A program made the translations under genes and the position numbers. From Calothrix sp. PCC 7716 (GTDB lineage: Bacteria > Cyanobacteriota > Cyanobacteriia > Cyanobacteriales > Nostocaceae): 64,000 nucleotides of DNA. The number at the start of each line of letters is the position of its first letter. Position 1 is the first letter of the stretch. The notes beneath the pieces were generated by a model. The model did not search any database. It saw only the letters and a program-made list of their open reading frames with translations, and had not been told where the DNA came from. The stretch spans positions 7,072,580 through 7,136,579 of the forward strand of contig NZ_AP025018.1 in NCBI RefSeq assembly GCF_019977735.1, written 5' to 3'. This document shows positions 44,785 through 52,744 of this stretch, piece by piece.

Positions 44785-46194
44785 ATGCCACTAATCAATT
44801 TTGACGTACAAAAGTACTGTATTCCTCCTGAGCAACTGCTAGGTGCTTTGGAGACGGTAATTCCAGCTTCGGAAATTGATAAAGCAATTCAAATTACTTC
44901 TTCAGAAGAAAGTCGGCAACGAATACTACCAACACATGTAGTGGTAGCTTTAATTATCGCCATGAGTTTTTGGTCAAGAGATTCAATCGTCGATGTTTTT
45001 AAAAATTTGACTCATGGTTTGAGTTCGGTACTAATTCCTGAAAAAATACGTTTTAAGGCGCCGACTTCTTCATCAATAAGCGAAGCTCGGCAACGAATTG
45101 GTTGTGCAGTAATGACCCGTTTATTTGAAGTAGTTGCTAAACCATTAGCAACAATTTCAACACCAGGCGCCTTTTTAGGTGGTTTAAGAGTAATGGCAAT
45201 GGATGGAACAGTTTTTGATGTTCCAGATACAGAAGATAACGCAAGAGTCTTTAGTTATCCTGGTTCTAGACCTGGTACGTATCCAGCTTTTCCAAAGGCG
45301 AGATTAGTTTTTTTAGTCGAAGCAGGTACACGTTTAATAATAGATGCGTTTTGCTGCCCTTATCGAATTGGAGAAAGGAAGGGAGCTTTAAAACTACTAC
45401 GTAGTGTCTCTAAAGGGATGCTATTAATGTGGGATAGAGGTTTGCATTCATTCAAGATGTTTAATGCAGCAATAAAACAAGGATGCCACGTTTTAGGTCG
45501 TGTGCCGAAGAACGTTAAATTTGAAGTTGTTAAAAATCTTCCTGACGGTTCTTACGTATCATGGATTGTGCCCGATGGAAAATCTAGAAAGAAGGGTGCC
45601 ACTCGCCAGAAAGTTCGTGTAATTGAATATATTGTTGAAGAAAATGGAGTAGAAAAAGTTTACCGCTTGATAACTGATTTAATGGATATTGTAACTTTTC
45701 CAGCGTTACTTTTAGCACGTGAATACCATCAACGTTGGGAAGCAGAGAATACTTTGGATGAATTAAAAGTTCATTTGAATGGTCGTAAAATACCTATACG
45801 TTCTAAAAACCCTCGTGAAGTCATTCAGGAAATTTATGGCTGGTTGATAGGACATTACTGTATACGTTCTTTGATGTTTCAAAGTGCTACGGTTGCTAAT
45901 ATCTCTCCTTTACGCTTAAGCTTTACTGGGAGCTTGCGAGTGATTAAACGCGCTGTTCCACAATTCCAACAAATTGATTTAAAATCGTCAGATATAAATG
46001 TATATTATAGCTGGTTAATTTGGGAGATTTTAGCTTTAGAAATACCACCACCACAGCAAAGAAGCAATCCAAGAGTTGTGAAAAAAACTCGATGTAAATT
46101 TAAGAGTAAAAAACGATGCCATCGAGGTAATGGCACTACTAAACAGCAGTTATCTTTTAAGGTTTTTAAAACTGTTATTACTGCGTCTACGTAG
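44785..46194 (+). CDS. IS4-family transposase
   Basis: 469 residues. The N-terminal IS4-type domain reads CIPPEQLLGALETVIPASEIDKA and SISEARQRIG. The catalytic core has VMAMDGTVFDVPDT, LLMWDRGLHSF and a perfect Y(2)R(3)E(6)K motif in YHQRWEAENTLDELK. The C-terminus is strongly basic (KKTRCKFKSKKRCHRG). Full length with intact catalytic residues, so probably functional. Distinct from the Tn5-like transposase in the host element. Confidence 0.92.
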   Translation: MPLINFDVQKYCIPPEQLLGALETVIPASEIDKAIQITSSEESRQRILPTHVVVALIIAMSFWSRDSIVDVFKNLTHGLSSVLIPEKIRFKAPTSSSISEARQRIGCAVMTRLFEVVAKPLATISTPGAFLGGLRVMAMDGTVFDVPDTEDNARVFSYPGSRPGTYPAFPKARLVFLVEAGTRLIIDAFCCPYRIGERKGALKLLRSVSKGMLLMWDRGLHSFKMFNAAIKQGCHVLGRVPKNVKFEVVKNLPDGSYVSWIVPDGKSRKKGATRQKVRVIEYIVEENGVEKVYRLITDLMDIVTFPALLLAREYHQRWEAENTLDELKVHLNGRKIPIRSKNPREVIQEIYGWLIGHYCIRSLMFQSATVANISPLRLSFTGSLRVIKRAVPQFQQIDLKSSDINVYYSWLIWEILALEIPPPQQRSNPRVVKKTRCKFKSKKRCHRGNGTTKQQLSFKVFKTVITAST

Positions 46195-46422
46195 TACCAG
46201 AGTGTGGGTAAACTATCCGTACTATAAACAAATTGAAGTTTTTAAGTATTCTCAAAATAATCTATAAATATTACACGGGCGCCTGGGATAATCTATCTGT
46301 ATGTGCGTGGATTGTCATGCGTTTATATACACTTCAATATATTCTCGTGTTTTACACGAGAACATAATTCTCTTTATTTTACCTTTCATTCTTCCTTAAC
46401 CGAGCAGTATTGCGGCAGCCCT

Positions 46423-47181
46423 CCCCCAATCATATGCGTAGTACTAACGCGCTTTGAATTACTTCAAAATTATACGATTAATGAGTTTCTTGATCTCTCG
46501 CTTCAAATCTTGCGATTTCTTCAGCACATAAAGTCTATTAATTAATAAATAATTTTGCTTAAAAACATCCGCTCTTTTTATAGGCGCCGCCGTCGGCGCG
46601 CCGAGGCAACGAGCCATCCAGTCTGATAATAATTTTGTACTGAATTGACTCAAAATGAACGTGATAATTATTTTTTATTGGATAAATATTATACCGAAAA
46701 TTAATTTATTTACATCAACAGTTGTCCATGCTTGAAAATAAAGTTCGATTGGGGGCATCCAGTGAAAGGCAGATAGACTTTTCTAGACCAACCATATAGT
46801 AGGGTATAAGAGCGCCAGGTAATTATGTTTCTTCCATTCATTGGATGCTCCCAGTTAGATTTATTAACCCGCTTTGTGTGGGTCTAGTAATATATGTTGA
46901 CGTCGGGCGTAAATTTATGCGTTAGAGAAAAACGTTTATTTTTAGACTAAATTCTGACCGCCTTCGCATCAATACCGAGGCTAAAAACATGCTCGATTGG
47001 AGTAATATGCTCCCGTTAGACTTTTCTGTTAAGCACTTATACGCTCTAGGAATTATGAATCCACGCTCTTTTTTAGATACCAGCGCTTCTTTATTCAATT
47101 CCACATCTTGCTTTATTTGTCAAGCCTAATTCTCTGCCATAACCCTGAAAAGCCCTAAATGTAGGGCTTTGAGCTATATTA
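46423..47181. other. Right arm of the Tn5-like element, non-coding or decayed
   Basis: About 760 bp with no convincing gene. It has a GC-rich hairpin around 46583-46603 (GGCGCCG...CGGCGCGCC), an inverted pair near 46753 and 46840 (GGGGGCATCCAGTGAA versus its near-complement), a related GCTCCCGTTAGACTT copy near 47010, and AAAGCCCTA..TAGGGCTTT near 47150. These look like degraded repeat pieces. Confidence 0.5.
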
Positions 47182-47268
47182 AGAAAGATGCGGGTAATGG
47201 ATAGCCTTATTAAGGGGGGTTGGGGGGATTTAATTCTACACTCCAAAATTAATGACACGAACCACTAG

Positions 47269-47319
47269 TTTGAAGCAATAGACAGCGAACGATTTAACGA
47301 ATGGGCGTCATTAACACAC
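47269..47319 (+). pseudogene. Relic of a prmA-like 3' end
   Basis: The + strand encodes FEAIDSERFNEWASLTH, which matches FEIIDSERLNEWVALTY at the end of the prmA-like gene 5.5 kb upstream at 13 of 17 positions. Nothing else of that gene is visible: the outer repeat element abuts it on the left and MITE copy C on the right. It indicates duplication or rearrangement around the prmA-like gene. Confidence 0.75.
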
Positions 47320-47438
47320 ATCTTGCATCAGGTCTAGAAACCGGGCTTCTTGCCAAACATGTTGCGACAAAACGTTGATTTTTCGTACAGAAGCCCGGTT
47401 TCTTGCGGCTTGCCCTTGAATGCTGCATTCCGGTAAGT
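47317..47438. mobile_element. MITE-like palindromic repeat, copy C (~120 bp)
   Basis: Left arm ACATCTTGCATCAGGTCT plus AGAAACCGGGCTTCTT, right arm AGAAGCCCGGTTTCTT plus a degraded outer end (GAATGCTGCATTCCGGTAAG). Core AAACGTTGATTTTTCGTA is nearly the same as in copy B. Situated just beyond the 3' end of rfbD, where it may also stop rfb transcription. Confidence 0.7.
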
Positions 47439-47449
47439 TAAGACATAAA

Positions 47450-48340
47450 TTAACATTTTGAATCAAGCACTAATGCTAAACTCTCTCTCCAACCTGGTAA
47501 AGCTAGTTGAAATGTACTTGATATTTTACTAGTATCCAACGATGAATAAGCAGGTCTTTTTGCAGGAGTTGGATACTCAGTTGAAGGAATTGCTAATAAT
47601 TGTTTAAGTTTTTGTTGACTTGAGTTGGGGTCTAATTCAAAAATTGTTTTAGCAAAGCCATGCCAACTAGTTTGATTAGTAGCTGTGAGATGGTAAACCC
47701 CACTATAATCTCTTACTAACTCACGTGTTCCCAAAATTATATGTGTTGTTGCTTCAGCAATCATTCGGCTCCAAGTTGGGGCGCCTATTTGGTCATCAAC
47801 TACTTTTAGTTCTTCACGCTCTCGTGAAAGTTTCAACATAGTAAGTAAAAAGTTTTTACCCCGTAGCCCATATACCCAACTAGTTCTTAAAATTAAATAA
47901 GGTACTCCAACTGCTTGAATAGCTTTTTCACCAGCTAACTTGGTTTTGCCATATACATTTTGCGGGTCAGGTATATCTTGCTCGGTATACGGTGTTGCTT
48001 GAGTACCATTAAAAACATAATCTGTTGAGTAATGAATTACGGGTGCATCTAAAAGCTTCGCTTCTTCTGCAATTACTCCTGGCGCCACTCCATTAACAGC
48101 CATTGCTAATTCCGGCTCGGCTTCTGCTTTATCAACAGCAGTGTAAGCAGCAGGATTTACAATTAAGTTGGGCTTGACTTCACGAATTACCGCGCGAATT
48201 GTTTCAGGTACAGATAAATCCATCTGCAAACTAACAGAAGTTGCCTCACGTCCTACACAAATTACTTCACCCAAAGTCATCAAACTACGTTGCAATTCCC
48301 AACCTACTTGACCAGTACTACCAGTTAAAAGTATTCTCAT
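47450..48340 (-). CDS. rfbD: dTDP-4-dehydrorhamnose reductase
   Basis: 296 residues. Reduces dTDP-4-keto-L-rhamnose to dTDP-L-rhamnose, the last step of the pathway. NAD(P) motif LLTGSTGQVGWEL at 4-16, catalytic YxxxK in VYGKTKLAGE, plus IHYSTDYVFNG and LRTSWVYG, the RmlD hallmarks. Its start overlaps the rfbC stop by 4 bp (ATGA), so it is the last gene of the leftward rfbBACD operon. Confidence 0.96.
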   Translation of the reverse strand: MRILLTGSTGQVGWELQRSLMTLGEVICVGREATSVSLQMDLSVPETIRAVIREVKPNLIVNPAAYTAVDKAEAEPELAMAVNGVAPGVIAEEAKLLDAPVIHYSTDYVFNGTQATPYTEQDIPDPQNVYGKTKLAGEKAIQAVGVPYLILRTSWVYGLRGKNFLLTMLKLSREREELKVVDDQIGAPTWSRMIAEATTHIILGTRELVRDYSGVYHLTATNQTSWHGFAKTIFELDPNSSQQKLKQLLAIPSTEYPTPAKRPAYSSLDTSKISSTFQLALPGWRESLALVLDSKC

Positions 48341-48882
48341 AAGTATACCTCAGCATCTTTAATTAACTTACCCGCTTGGTCTTTGCCAGAAAGGATAGGC
48401 TGCAAATCAATTTTCCATTTAATACCAATATCTGGGTCATTCCATAAAATGGTGCGTTCATGCTGAGGTGCATAATAATCGGTAGTCTTATAAAGTACTT
48501 CAGCGTATTCAGAAACTACTAAAAAACCATGTGCGAAACCTGGAGGAACCCATATTTGATGCCTATTTTGCGCGTTTAATTTCACTCCTACCCATTGCCC
48601 AAAGTATTTAGAACTACGCCGTATATCCACAGCAACATCAAATATTTCCCCAGCTATAACTCGCACTAATTTACCTTGAGGTTGCTTAATTTGGTAGTGC
48701 AAACCGCGTAATACATTTTGAAGCGAACGAGAATGATTATCTTGTACAAAATGTGCAGAAATATTTGCTTTTTCTTGAAACGCGCGTTCGTTAAAACTTT
48801 CTAAGAAAAATCCACGCTCATCTTCAAACACACGCGGTTCAATTATTAGTACATCAGGAATTCTAGTTTCAATTATTTTCAT
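48337..48882 (-). CDS. rfbC: dTDP-4-dehydrorhamnose 3,5-epimerase
   Basis: 181 residues from the ATG of [16 protein letters not shown], which overlaps the rfbA stop (ATGA); an in-frame ATG eight codons upstream lies within rfbA. Cupin enzyme with [10 protein letters not shown], catalytic His in [17 protein letters not shown], and [11 protein letters not shown]. Converts dTDP-4-keto-6-deoxyglucose to the rhamno form. Tight overlaps on both sides show one transcription unit. Confidence 0.96.
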   Translation of the reverse strand: MKIIETRIPDVLIIEPRVFEDERGFFLESFNERAFQEKANISAHFVQDNHSRSLQNVLRGLHYQIKQPQGKLVRVIAGEIFDVAVDIRRSSKYFGQWVGVKLNAQNRHQIWVPPGFAHGFLVVSEYAEVLYKTTDYYAPQHERTILWNDPDIGIKWKIDLQPILSGKDQAGKLIKDAEVYL

Positions 48883-49742
48883 ACGAGAACATCCATCAAA
48901 TAACAACCATAACTACTTTTAGCTAAAGGTTTTGCTAGTTGATAAAGTTGCTCGGCGCCAATATATCCTTGACGAAATGCAATTTCTTCAATGCAAGCTA
49001 TTTTAAAGCCTTGGCGTTGTTCTAAGGTTTGAATAAAGCTAGCAGCTTGGTGTAACGACTCATGAGTACCAGTATCTAACCAAGCATAACCTCTACCTAA
49101 AAGTTCTACTTTTAACTGTTTTTGGTTAAGGTAAATTCGACTTAAGTCAGTTATTTCTAGTTCACCGCGTGCTGAGGGTTTAAGCTGTGACGCAATTTCT
49201 ACTACCTGAGAATCATAAAAATAAATTCCTGGTACTGCATAGTTCGATTTAGGAGTTACTGGTTTTTCCTCAAGACTTACTACCCGTCCAGCTTTATCAA
49301 ATTCTACTACCCCGTAATGCTGAGGTTCCGCAACTCGATAGCCAAAAATAAGGGCGCCATCACGTAACTGAGAGGCACGGTTTAGCACATCAACTAAACC
49401 ATGTCCATAAAATAAGTTATCACCAAGTATAAGGCAAACAGGTTCATTACCAATAAAATCTTTCCCTAAAATAAAAGCTTGTGCCAAACCATCAGGACTT
49501 GGTTGCTCAACATAGCTAAATTCCAAACCCCATTGACTACCATCTCCCAATAATTGCTTAAATAAAGGCAAATGAGCAGGTGTAGAAATAATCAGAATTT
49601 CGCGAATCCCAGCCAACATCAGAGTTGACAAAGGATAATAAATCATTGGTTTATCATACACAGGCATTAACTGTTTACTCATCACCTGTGTTAATGGATA
49701 CAACCTTGTACCGGAACCGCCTGCTAAAATAATGCCTTTCAT
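48879..49742 (-). CDS. rfbA: Glucose-1-phosphate thymidylyltransferase
   Basis: 287 residues. First step of dTDP-rhamnose synthesis: dTTP plus glucose-1-phosphate to dTDP-glucose. N-terminal nucleotidyltransferase motif [16 protein letters not shown] at 3-18, then [16 protein letters not shown] and [15 protein letters not shown], and [12 protein letters not shown] with the metal-binding Asp. Length is typical of RmlA. Separated from rfbB by a 110-bp gap holding a short palindromic repeat. Confidence 0.97.
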   Translation of the reverse strand: MKGIILAGGSGTRLYPLTQVMSKQLMPVYDKPMIYYPLSTLMLAGIREILIISTPAHLPLFKQLLGDGSQWGLEFSYVEQPSPDGLAQAFILGKDFIGNEPVCLILGDNLFYGHGLVDVLNRASQLRDGALIFGYRVAEPQHYGVVEFDKAGRVVSLEEKPVTPKSNYAVPGIYFYDSQVVEIASQLKPSARGELEITDLSRIYLNQKQLKVELLGRGYAWLDTGTHESLHQAASFIQTLEQRQGFKIACIEEIAFRQGYIGAEQLYQLAKPLAKSSYGCYLMDVLV

Positions 49743-49780
49743 ATTTCGCTCCTCAATTATCTTACTTACGCAAAAATCCT

Positions 49781-49847
49781 AGAAACCTGGTTTCTTGATC
49801 GATAATTTGTGATAAAAACGACAATTTTGGGTAGAAACCAGGTTTCT
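49781..49847. repeat. 67-bp palindromic repeat inside the rfb operon
   Basis: AGAAACCTGGTTTCTT at one end and AGAAACCAGGTTTCT at the other, around an AT-rich centre; each end is itself palindromic. Similar copies are at 50951, 56093 and 59789. It sits between two co-oriented genes of one pathway, where it could affect mRNA processing or stability. Confidence 0.75.
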
Positions 49848-49852
49848 GTGCC

Positions 49853-50920
49853 TTATTTTCTATCACCATAATTTTTTGCAATCCAGTTTTGGTAATTACC
49901 TGATTGAACTTGTTCAACCCAATTGGAATTATTTAAATACCACTGAATCGTCTTTAACAAACCACTCTCAAAACTCTCCTTTGGTTCCCAACCCAAATCG
50001 CGCTTAATTTTACTGCAATCAATTGCGTATCTACGGTCATGACCAGGACGGTCTTTAACAAAAGTTACCAATTCCGAGCGAGACAAACCAGGTTGAGGAA
50101 CTAATTCGTCAAGAATTTCACAAATCTTCTTTACGACAGTAAGATTGTTTTGCTCGTTATTTCCACCAACGTTATAAGTTTCACCAATAGAACTTTGTTG
50201 TAAAACTAAATAAATCGCATCGCAATGGTCTTCAACATACAACCAATCACGGACATTTTGTCCATCCCCGTATATTGGCAACGGTTTTCCATTTAGCGCA
50301 TTCAAAATCATCAGCGGAATTAGTTTCTCTGGAAACTGATATGGGCCGTAGTTATTCGAGCAATTAGTCGTTACAGTTGGTAAACCGTAAGTATGATAGT
50401 ATGCACGCACTAAATGGTCAGAACCAGCTTTCGATGCTGCATATGGACTATTGGGTGCATAAGGTGTATCTTCGCGAAAAGCTGGGTCAGTTGGACTCAA
50501 GGAACCATAAACTTCATCAGTTGAAATATGTAAAAAGCGGAAAGACGCGCGTTTAAGAGACGATATATTTTGCCAGTAAGTTTTGCTTGCTTCAAGAAGT
50601 TGAAAAGTTCCAACTACATTGGTTTGAATAAAATCTATCGGACTAAGAATTGAGCGGTCAACGTGACTTTCAGCTGCAAAGTTAATAATTGCGTCGGGTT
50701 GGTACTGTTCTAAAATTTTGCTGACTAAATCTATATCTCCGATATCTCCACGCACAAAATTATATCCACTATCATCTTGCAATTCTGCTAAAGTCAGAGG
50801 ATTAGCTGCATAAGTCAGTTTATCTATATTTATAATATTAGCTAACTTTTGTTTTCTAGCTTTGAGAATGAAGTTGGCGCCAATGAAACCCAAACCACCT
50901 GTAACTAAAAAAGTTGGCAT
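49853..50920 (-). CDS. rfbB: dTDP-glucose 4,6-dehydratase
   Basis: 355 residues. Converts dTDP-glucose to dTDP-4-keto-6-deoxyglucose. NAD motif [15 protein letters not shown] at 4-18, [24 protein letters not shown], catalytic YxxxK in YAASKAG, and the substrate-binding [15 protein letters not shown]. First gene of the leftward rfbBACD operon; its promoter must lie in the 385-bp gap shared with the divergent acetyltransferase gene. Confidence 0.97.
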   Translation of the reverse strand: MPTFLVTGGLGFIGANFILKARKQKLANIINIDKLTYAANPLTLAELQDDSGYNFVRGDIGDIDLVSKILEQYQPDAIINFAAESHVDRSILSPIDFIQTNVVGTFQLLEASKTYWQNISSLKRASFRFLHISTDEVYGSLSPTDPAFREDTPYAPNSPYAASKAGSDHLVRAYYHTYGLPTVTTNCSNNYGPYQFPEKLIPLMILNALNGKPLPIYGDGQNVRDWLYVEDHCDAIYLVLQQSSIGETYNVGGNNEQNNLTVVKKICEILDELVPQPGLSRSELVTFVKDRPGHDRRYAIDCSKIKRDLGWEPKESFESGLLKTIQWYLNNSNWVEQVQSGNYQNWIAKNYGDRK

Positions 50921-50950
50921 TTATTAATTCCTCAATTTCTCCTAAATCCT

Positions 50951-51016
50951 AGAAACCCGGTTTCTACGTAAAATTTTCATTTTTCTAACAGATTGTAACG
51001 AAGAAACCGGGTTTCT
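50951..51016. repeat. 66-bp palindromic repeat upstream of rfbB
   Basis: AGAAACCCGGTTTCT ... AGAAACCGGGTTTCT around an AT-rich centre, directly upstream of the rfbB start (30 bp). Same family as the copies at 49781, 56093 and 59789. It lies inside the divergent promoter region, so it could influence rfb expression. The rest of the gap (to 51305) is AT-rich with no clear motif. Confidence 0.7.
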
Positions 51017-51305
51017 GTTTTTTAACACAATTTGTCTTTAACATAATTTATTCTTTTGCTAAACATTTATATATCAAGTAACAACTTACTAAATTTTTAT
51101 ATTCATCTTATAGTAAGGAGTTGTAATTGACAATATAATTTTGTATCATTTGTTGATATTTTTCTGCCAAATTGGCATTTAAATTAAACTTAATATTTTA
51201 TGTATGTTTCTAGGGTTTAGTACTAATGCACAGGCAGAATGCCTATGCTACAAACGTCACGCGCGACTTTATAATTAAGATTGTAAATATGTCTTGATTG
51301 TTGTT

Positions 51306-51875
51306 ATGCCTTTGGAACTGCCGCTAATTACATGCACACGCATCATTATTCGCATGGCAACAAACGAGGATATACCTAAAATCCTAAATTACTTTAGCGA
51401 GAATAAAGCGCATCTCACTCCTTACTACCCATCTTGGCAAGATGGATTTTTCACTAGAGAATACTGGGAATTACAAATTCAAGTTAATTATCAGGAGTTT
51501 GCTAACGACCGTTCTTTGAGACTTTTTATTTTCCCCAAAGCTAACCCGAATCAAATTATTGGTACCCTCAATTTTAGCAATATTGTTCGAGGCGCCGCGC
51601 AGTACTGTAACGTTGGATACAGTTTGGCAGAGAACGAACAAGGCAAAGGTTTCATGACAGAAGCTATGCAAAGCAGCATTGAGTACATGTTTCAAGAATT
51701 TAACATGCACCGCATTATGGCAAACTATATTCCCCATAACCAGCGTAGTGGTACCTTACTCAGGCGCCTAGGATTCGTCGTAGAAGGATATGCTAGAGAT
51801 TATCTAATGATAAATGGTAAATGGGAAGACCATATATTAACCAGCATTACAAACCCCAACTGGAATCAGACGTGA
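51306..51875 (+). CDS. GNAT-family acetyltransferase (RimJ/RimL-like)
   Basis: 189 residues from ATG; an in-frame TTG four codons upstream is less likely. RimJ-type pattern: CTRIIIRMATNEDIPKILNYF, IIGTLNFSNIVRGAAQYCNVGYSLAENEQGKGFMTEAM with the Q/RxxGxG/A acetyl-CoA site as EQGKGF, then NMHRIMANYIPHNQRSGTLLRRLGF. Probably N-acetylates a ribosomal protein or another N-terminus. Cytoplasmic; transcribed divergently from rfbB. Confidence 0.9.
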   Translation: MPLELPLITCTRIIIRMATNEDIPKILNYFSENKAHLTPYYPSWQDGFFTREYWELQIQVNYQEFANDRSLRLFIFPKANPNQIIGTLNFSNIVRGAAQYCNVGYSLAENEQGKGFMTEAMQSSIEYMFQEFNMHRIMANYIPHNQRSGTLLRRLGFVVEGYARDYLMINGKWEDHILTSITNPNWNQT

Positions 51876-51883
51876 CATTGTAC

Positions 51884-51903
51884 AGACGTGACATGTCACG
51901 TCT
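51884..51903. terminator. Perfect 20-bp palindrome between convergent genes
   Basis: AGACGTGACA followed by its exact reverse complement, then CTACATTAACT. It fills the 28-bp gap between the acetyltransferase and SMI1/KNR4 genes, so it may end transcription from both sides. Related to the repeats at 26761 and 38599. Confidence 0.55.
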
Positions 51904-52563
51904 CTACATTAACTGTACGACTTGGCTGATGCTGCGATTTAACCAATTATCATACCACTCGTAAAAAGTTAAGGCTTCTTTTACCTCTTCTACTGACTCA
52001 TACAAATTATCTTCAATATCTGGGTCATCATGGAAAAAAGCTGCACAATGACAAGTTAAAGGATATATACCACCTTCCCCTACTCGGTCATCAATCCAAA
52101 TTTTACCCGCTTGTTCCCCTGTAATCACCAAGCGAGCTTCAATTCCACATCCATACTCGGCAACAAGAAGACTTCCTTGCACTAGCCTTGGGTCATAATA
52201 AGCGTTTGGAGCATCTCCGTTATTAGTTTGTAATAAATCTAAATTATTCCACTCTTCGTTTAAACAAAACGGCAAAGATAAAAAGTCTAACCCCAATATT
52301 TCCATTTTAGATAGTTCCACACTATCTATACCTATCAATCCATAACCTGGCCCAACACCACCATTTCCTACGTTTAACAAAAAATCACGAAACTCTTTTG
52401 GTAGTGTTACTTTATACTTAGCCTCTAATTCATTAACTTCAGCTTCACTCAAGCAAGGATTTAATCTATACTGGTGCGATTCCGAACCAAATACTTCAAA
52501 GCTTTTATCTAAACTTGTTAACCGAATAAGCTTATTTTTTAAATCTTGTATTCTATCACTCAT
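51904..52563 (-). CDS. SMI1/KNR4-family protein
   Basis: 219 residues. The family core is visible: LSEAEVNELEAKYKVTLPKEFRDFLLNVGNGGVGPGYGL, with later WIDDRVGEGGIYPL and a C-terminal acidic helix. SMI1/KNR4 proteins are often immunity proteins against toxins or regulatory adaptors. No toxin gene lies beside it here, so the role is open; it could be an orphan immunity gene. Confidence 0.85.
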   Translation of the reverse strand: MSDRIQDLKNKLIRLTSLDKSFEVFGSESHQYRLNPCLSEAEVNELEAKYKVTLPKEFRDFLLNVGNGGVGPGYGLIGIDSVELSKMEILGLDFLSLPFCLNEEWNNLDLLQTNNGDAPNAYYDPRLVQGSLLVAEYGCGIEARLVITGEQAGKIWIDDRVGEGGIYPLTCHCAAFFHDDPDIEDNLYESVEEVKEALTFYEWYDNWLNRSISQVVQLM

Positions 52564-52744
52564 AACCTTACTTTTTACGCTCTCTAATAATATTTAATCT
52601 TTCCAACAGTTTATATGACTGTAATTCTTAGATTTTAGATGCACTGACCTAAAATTCCTTATCTGTACCACTAAAAACTAACTTGGTCAACCATTCGCTT
52701 TCTTAGGTACGATGAAAGCAGAACCAATAATTGCCGTACTCGTA

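Larger units (their letters stand above)
44229..46412. mobile_element. IS4-family element with passenger gene, 10-bp target duplication
   Basis: 2184 bp. The ends are inverted: CAATACTGCTCGGTTAAGG at 44229 and its complement ending at 46412. CGGCAGCCCT stands immediately outside both ends (44219-44228 and 46413-46422), a clean 10-bp target duplication. It contains a rightward transposase gene and a leftward 126-residue passenger gene. The perfect duplication suggests recent insertion into the older element around it. Confidence 0.9.
42415..47205. mobile_element. IS4-family (Tn5/IS50-like) element with perfect 24-bp ends, itself interrupted
   Basis: Perfect 24-bp terminal inverted repeats, 42415-42438 (GCTATCCATTACCCGC...) and 47182-47205. 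Directly outside both ends stands CTTATTAA, readable as an 8-10-bp target duplication because the end bases are palindromic. It carries one Tn5-like transposase gene near the left end. Subtracting the second IS and its duplication leaves about 2.6 kb, longer than a simple IS, with ~1 kb of non-coding or decayed DNA on the right. Confidence 0.85.
42307..47268. mobile_element. Outer repeat element (MITE-like), split by the nested insertions
   Basis: Outer arms of about 24 bp are inverted: CTAGTGGTTCGTGTCAT at 42307 and its complement ending at 47268 (first 17 bp identical). Inside them are the C6/G6 palindromic unit on the left (42350-42414) and its missing second half on the right (47206-47235), as in the intact copy at 4192. 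Removing everything between 42414 and 47206 restores a contiguous element of roughly 170 bp. This shows that the two IS elements inside arrived later. Confidence 0.75.

Noticed and set aside
46459-47104. Two minus-strand frames of 60-64 codons in the right arm of the Tn5-like element
   Set aside because: No family pattern and they overlap repeat fragments; considered decayed sequence.
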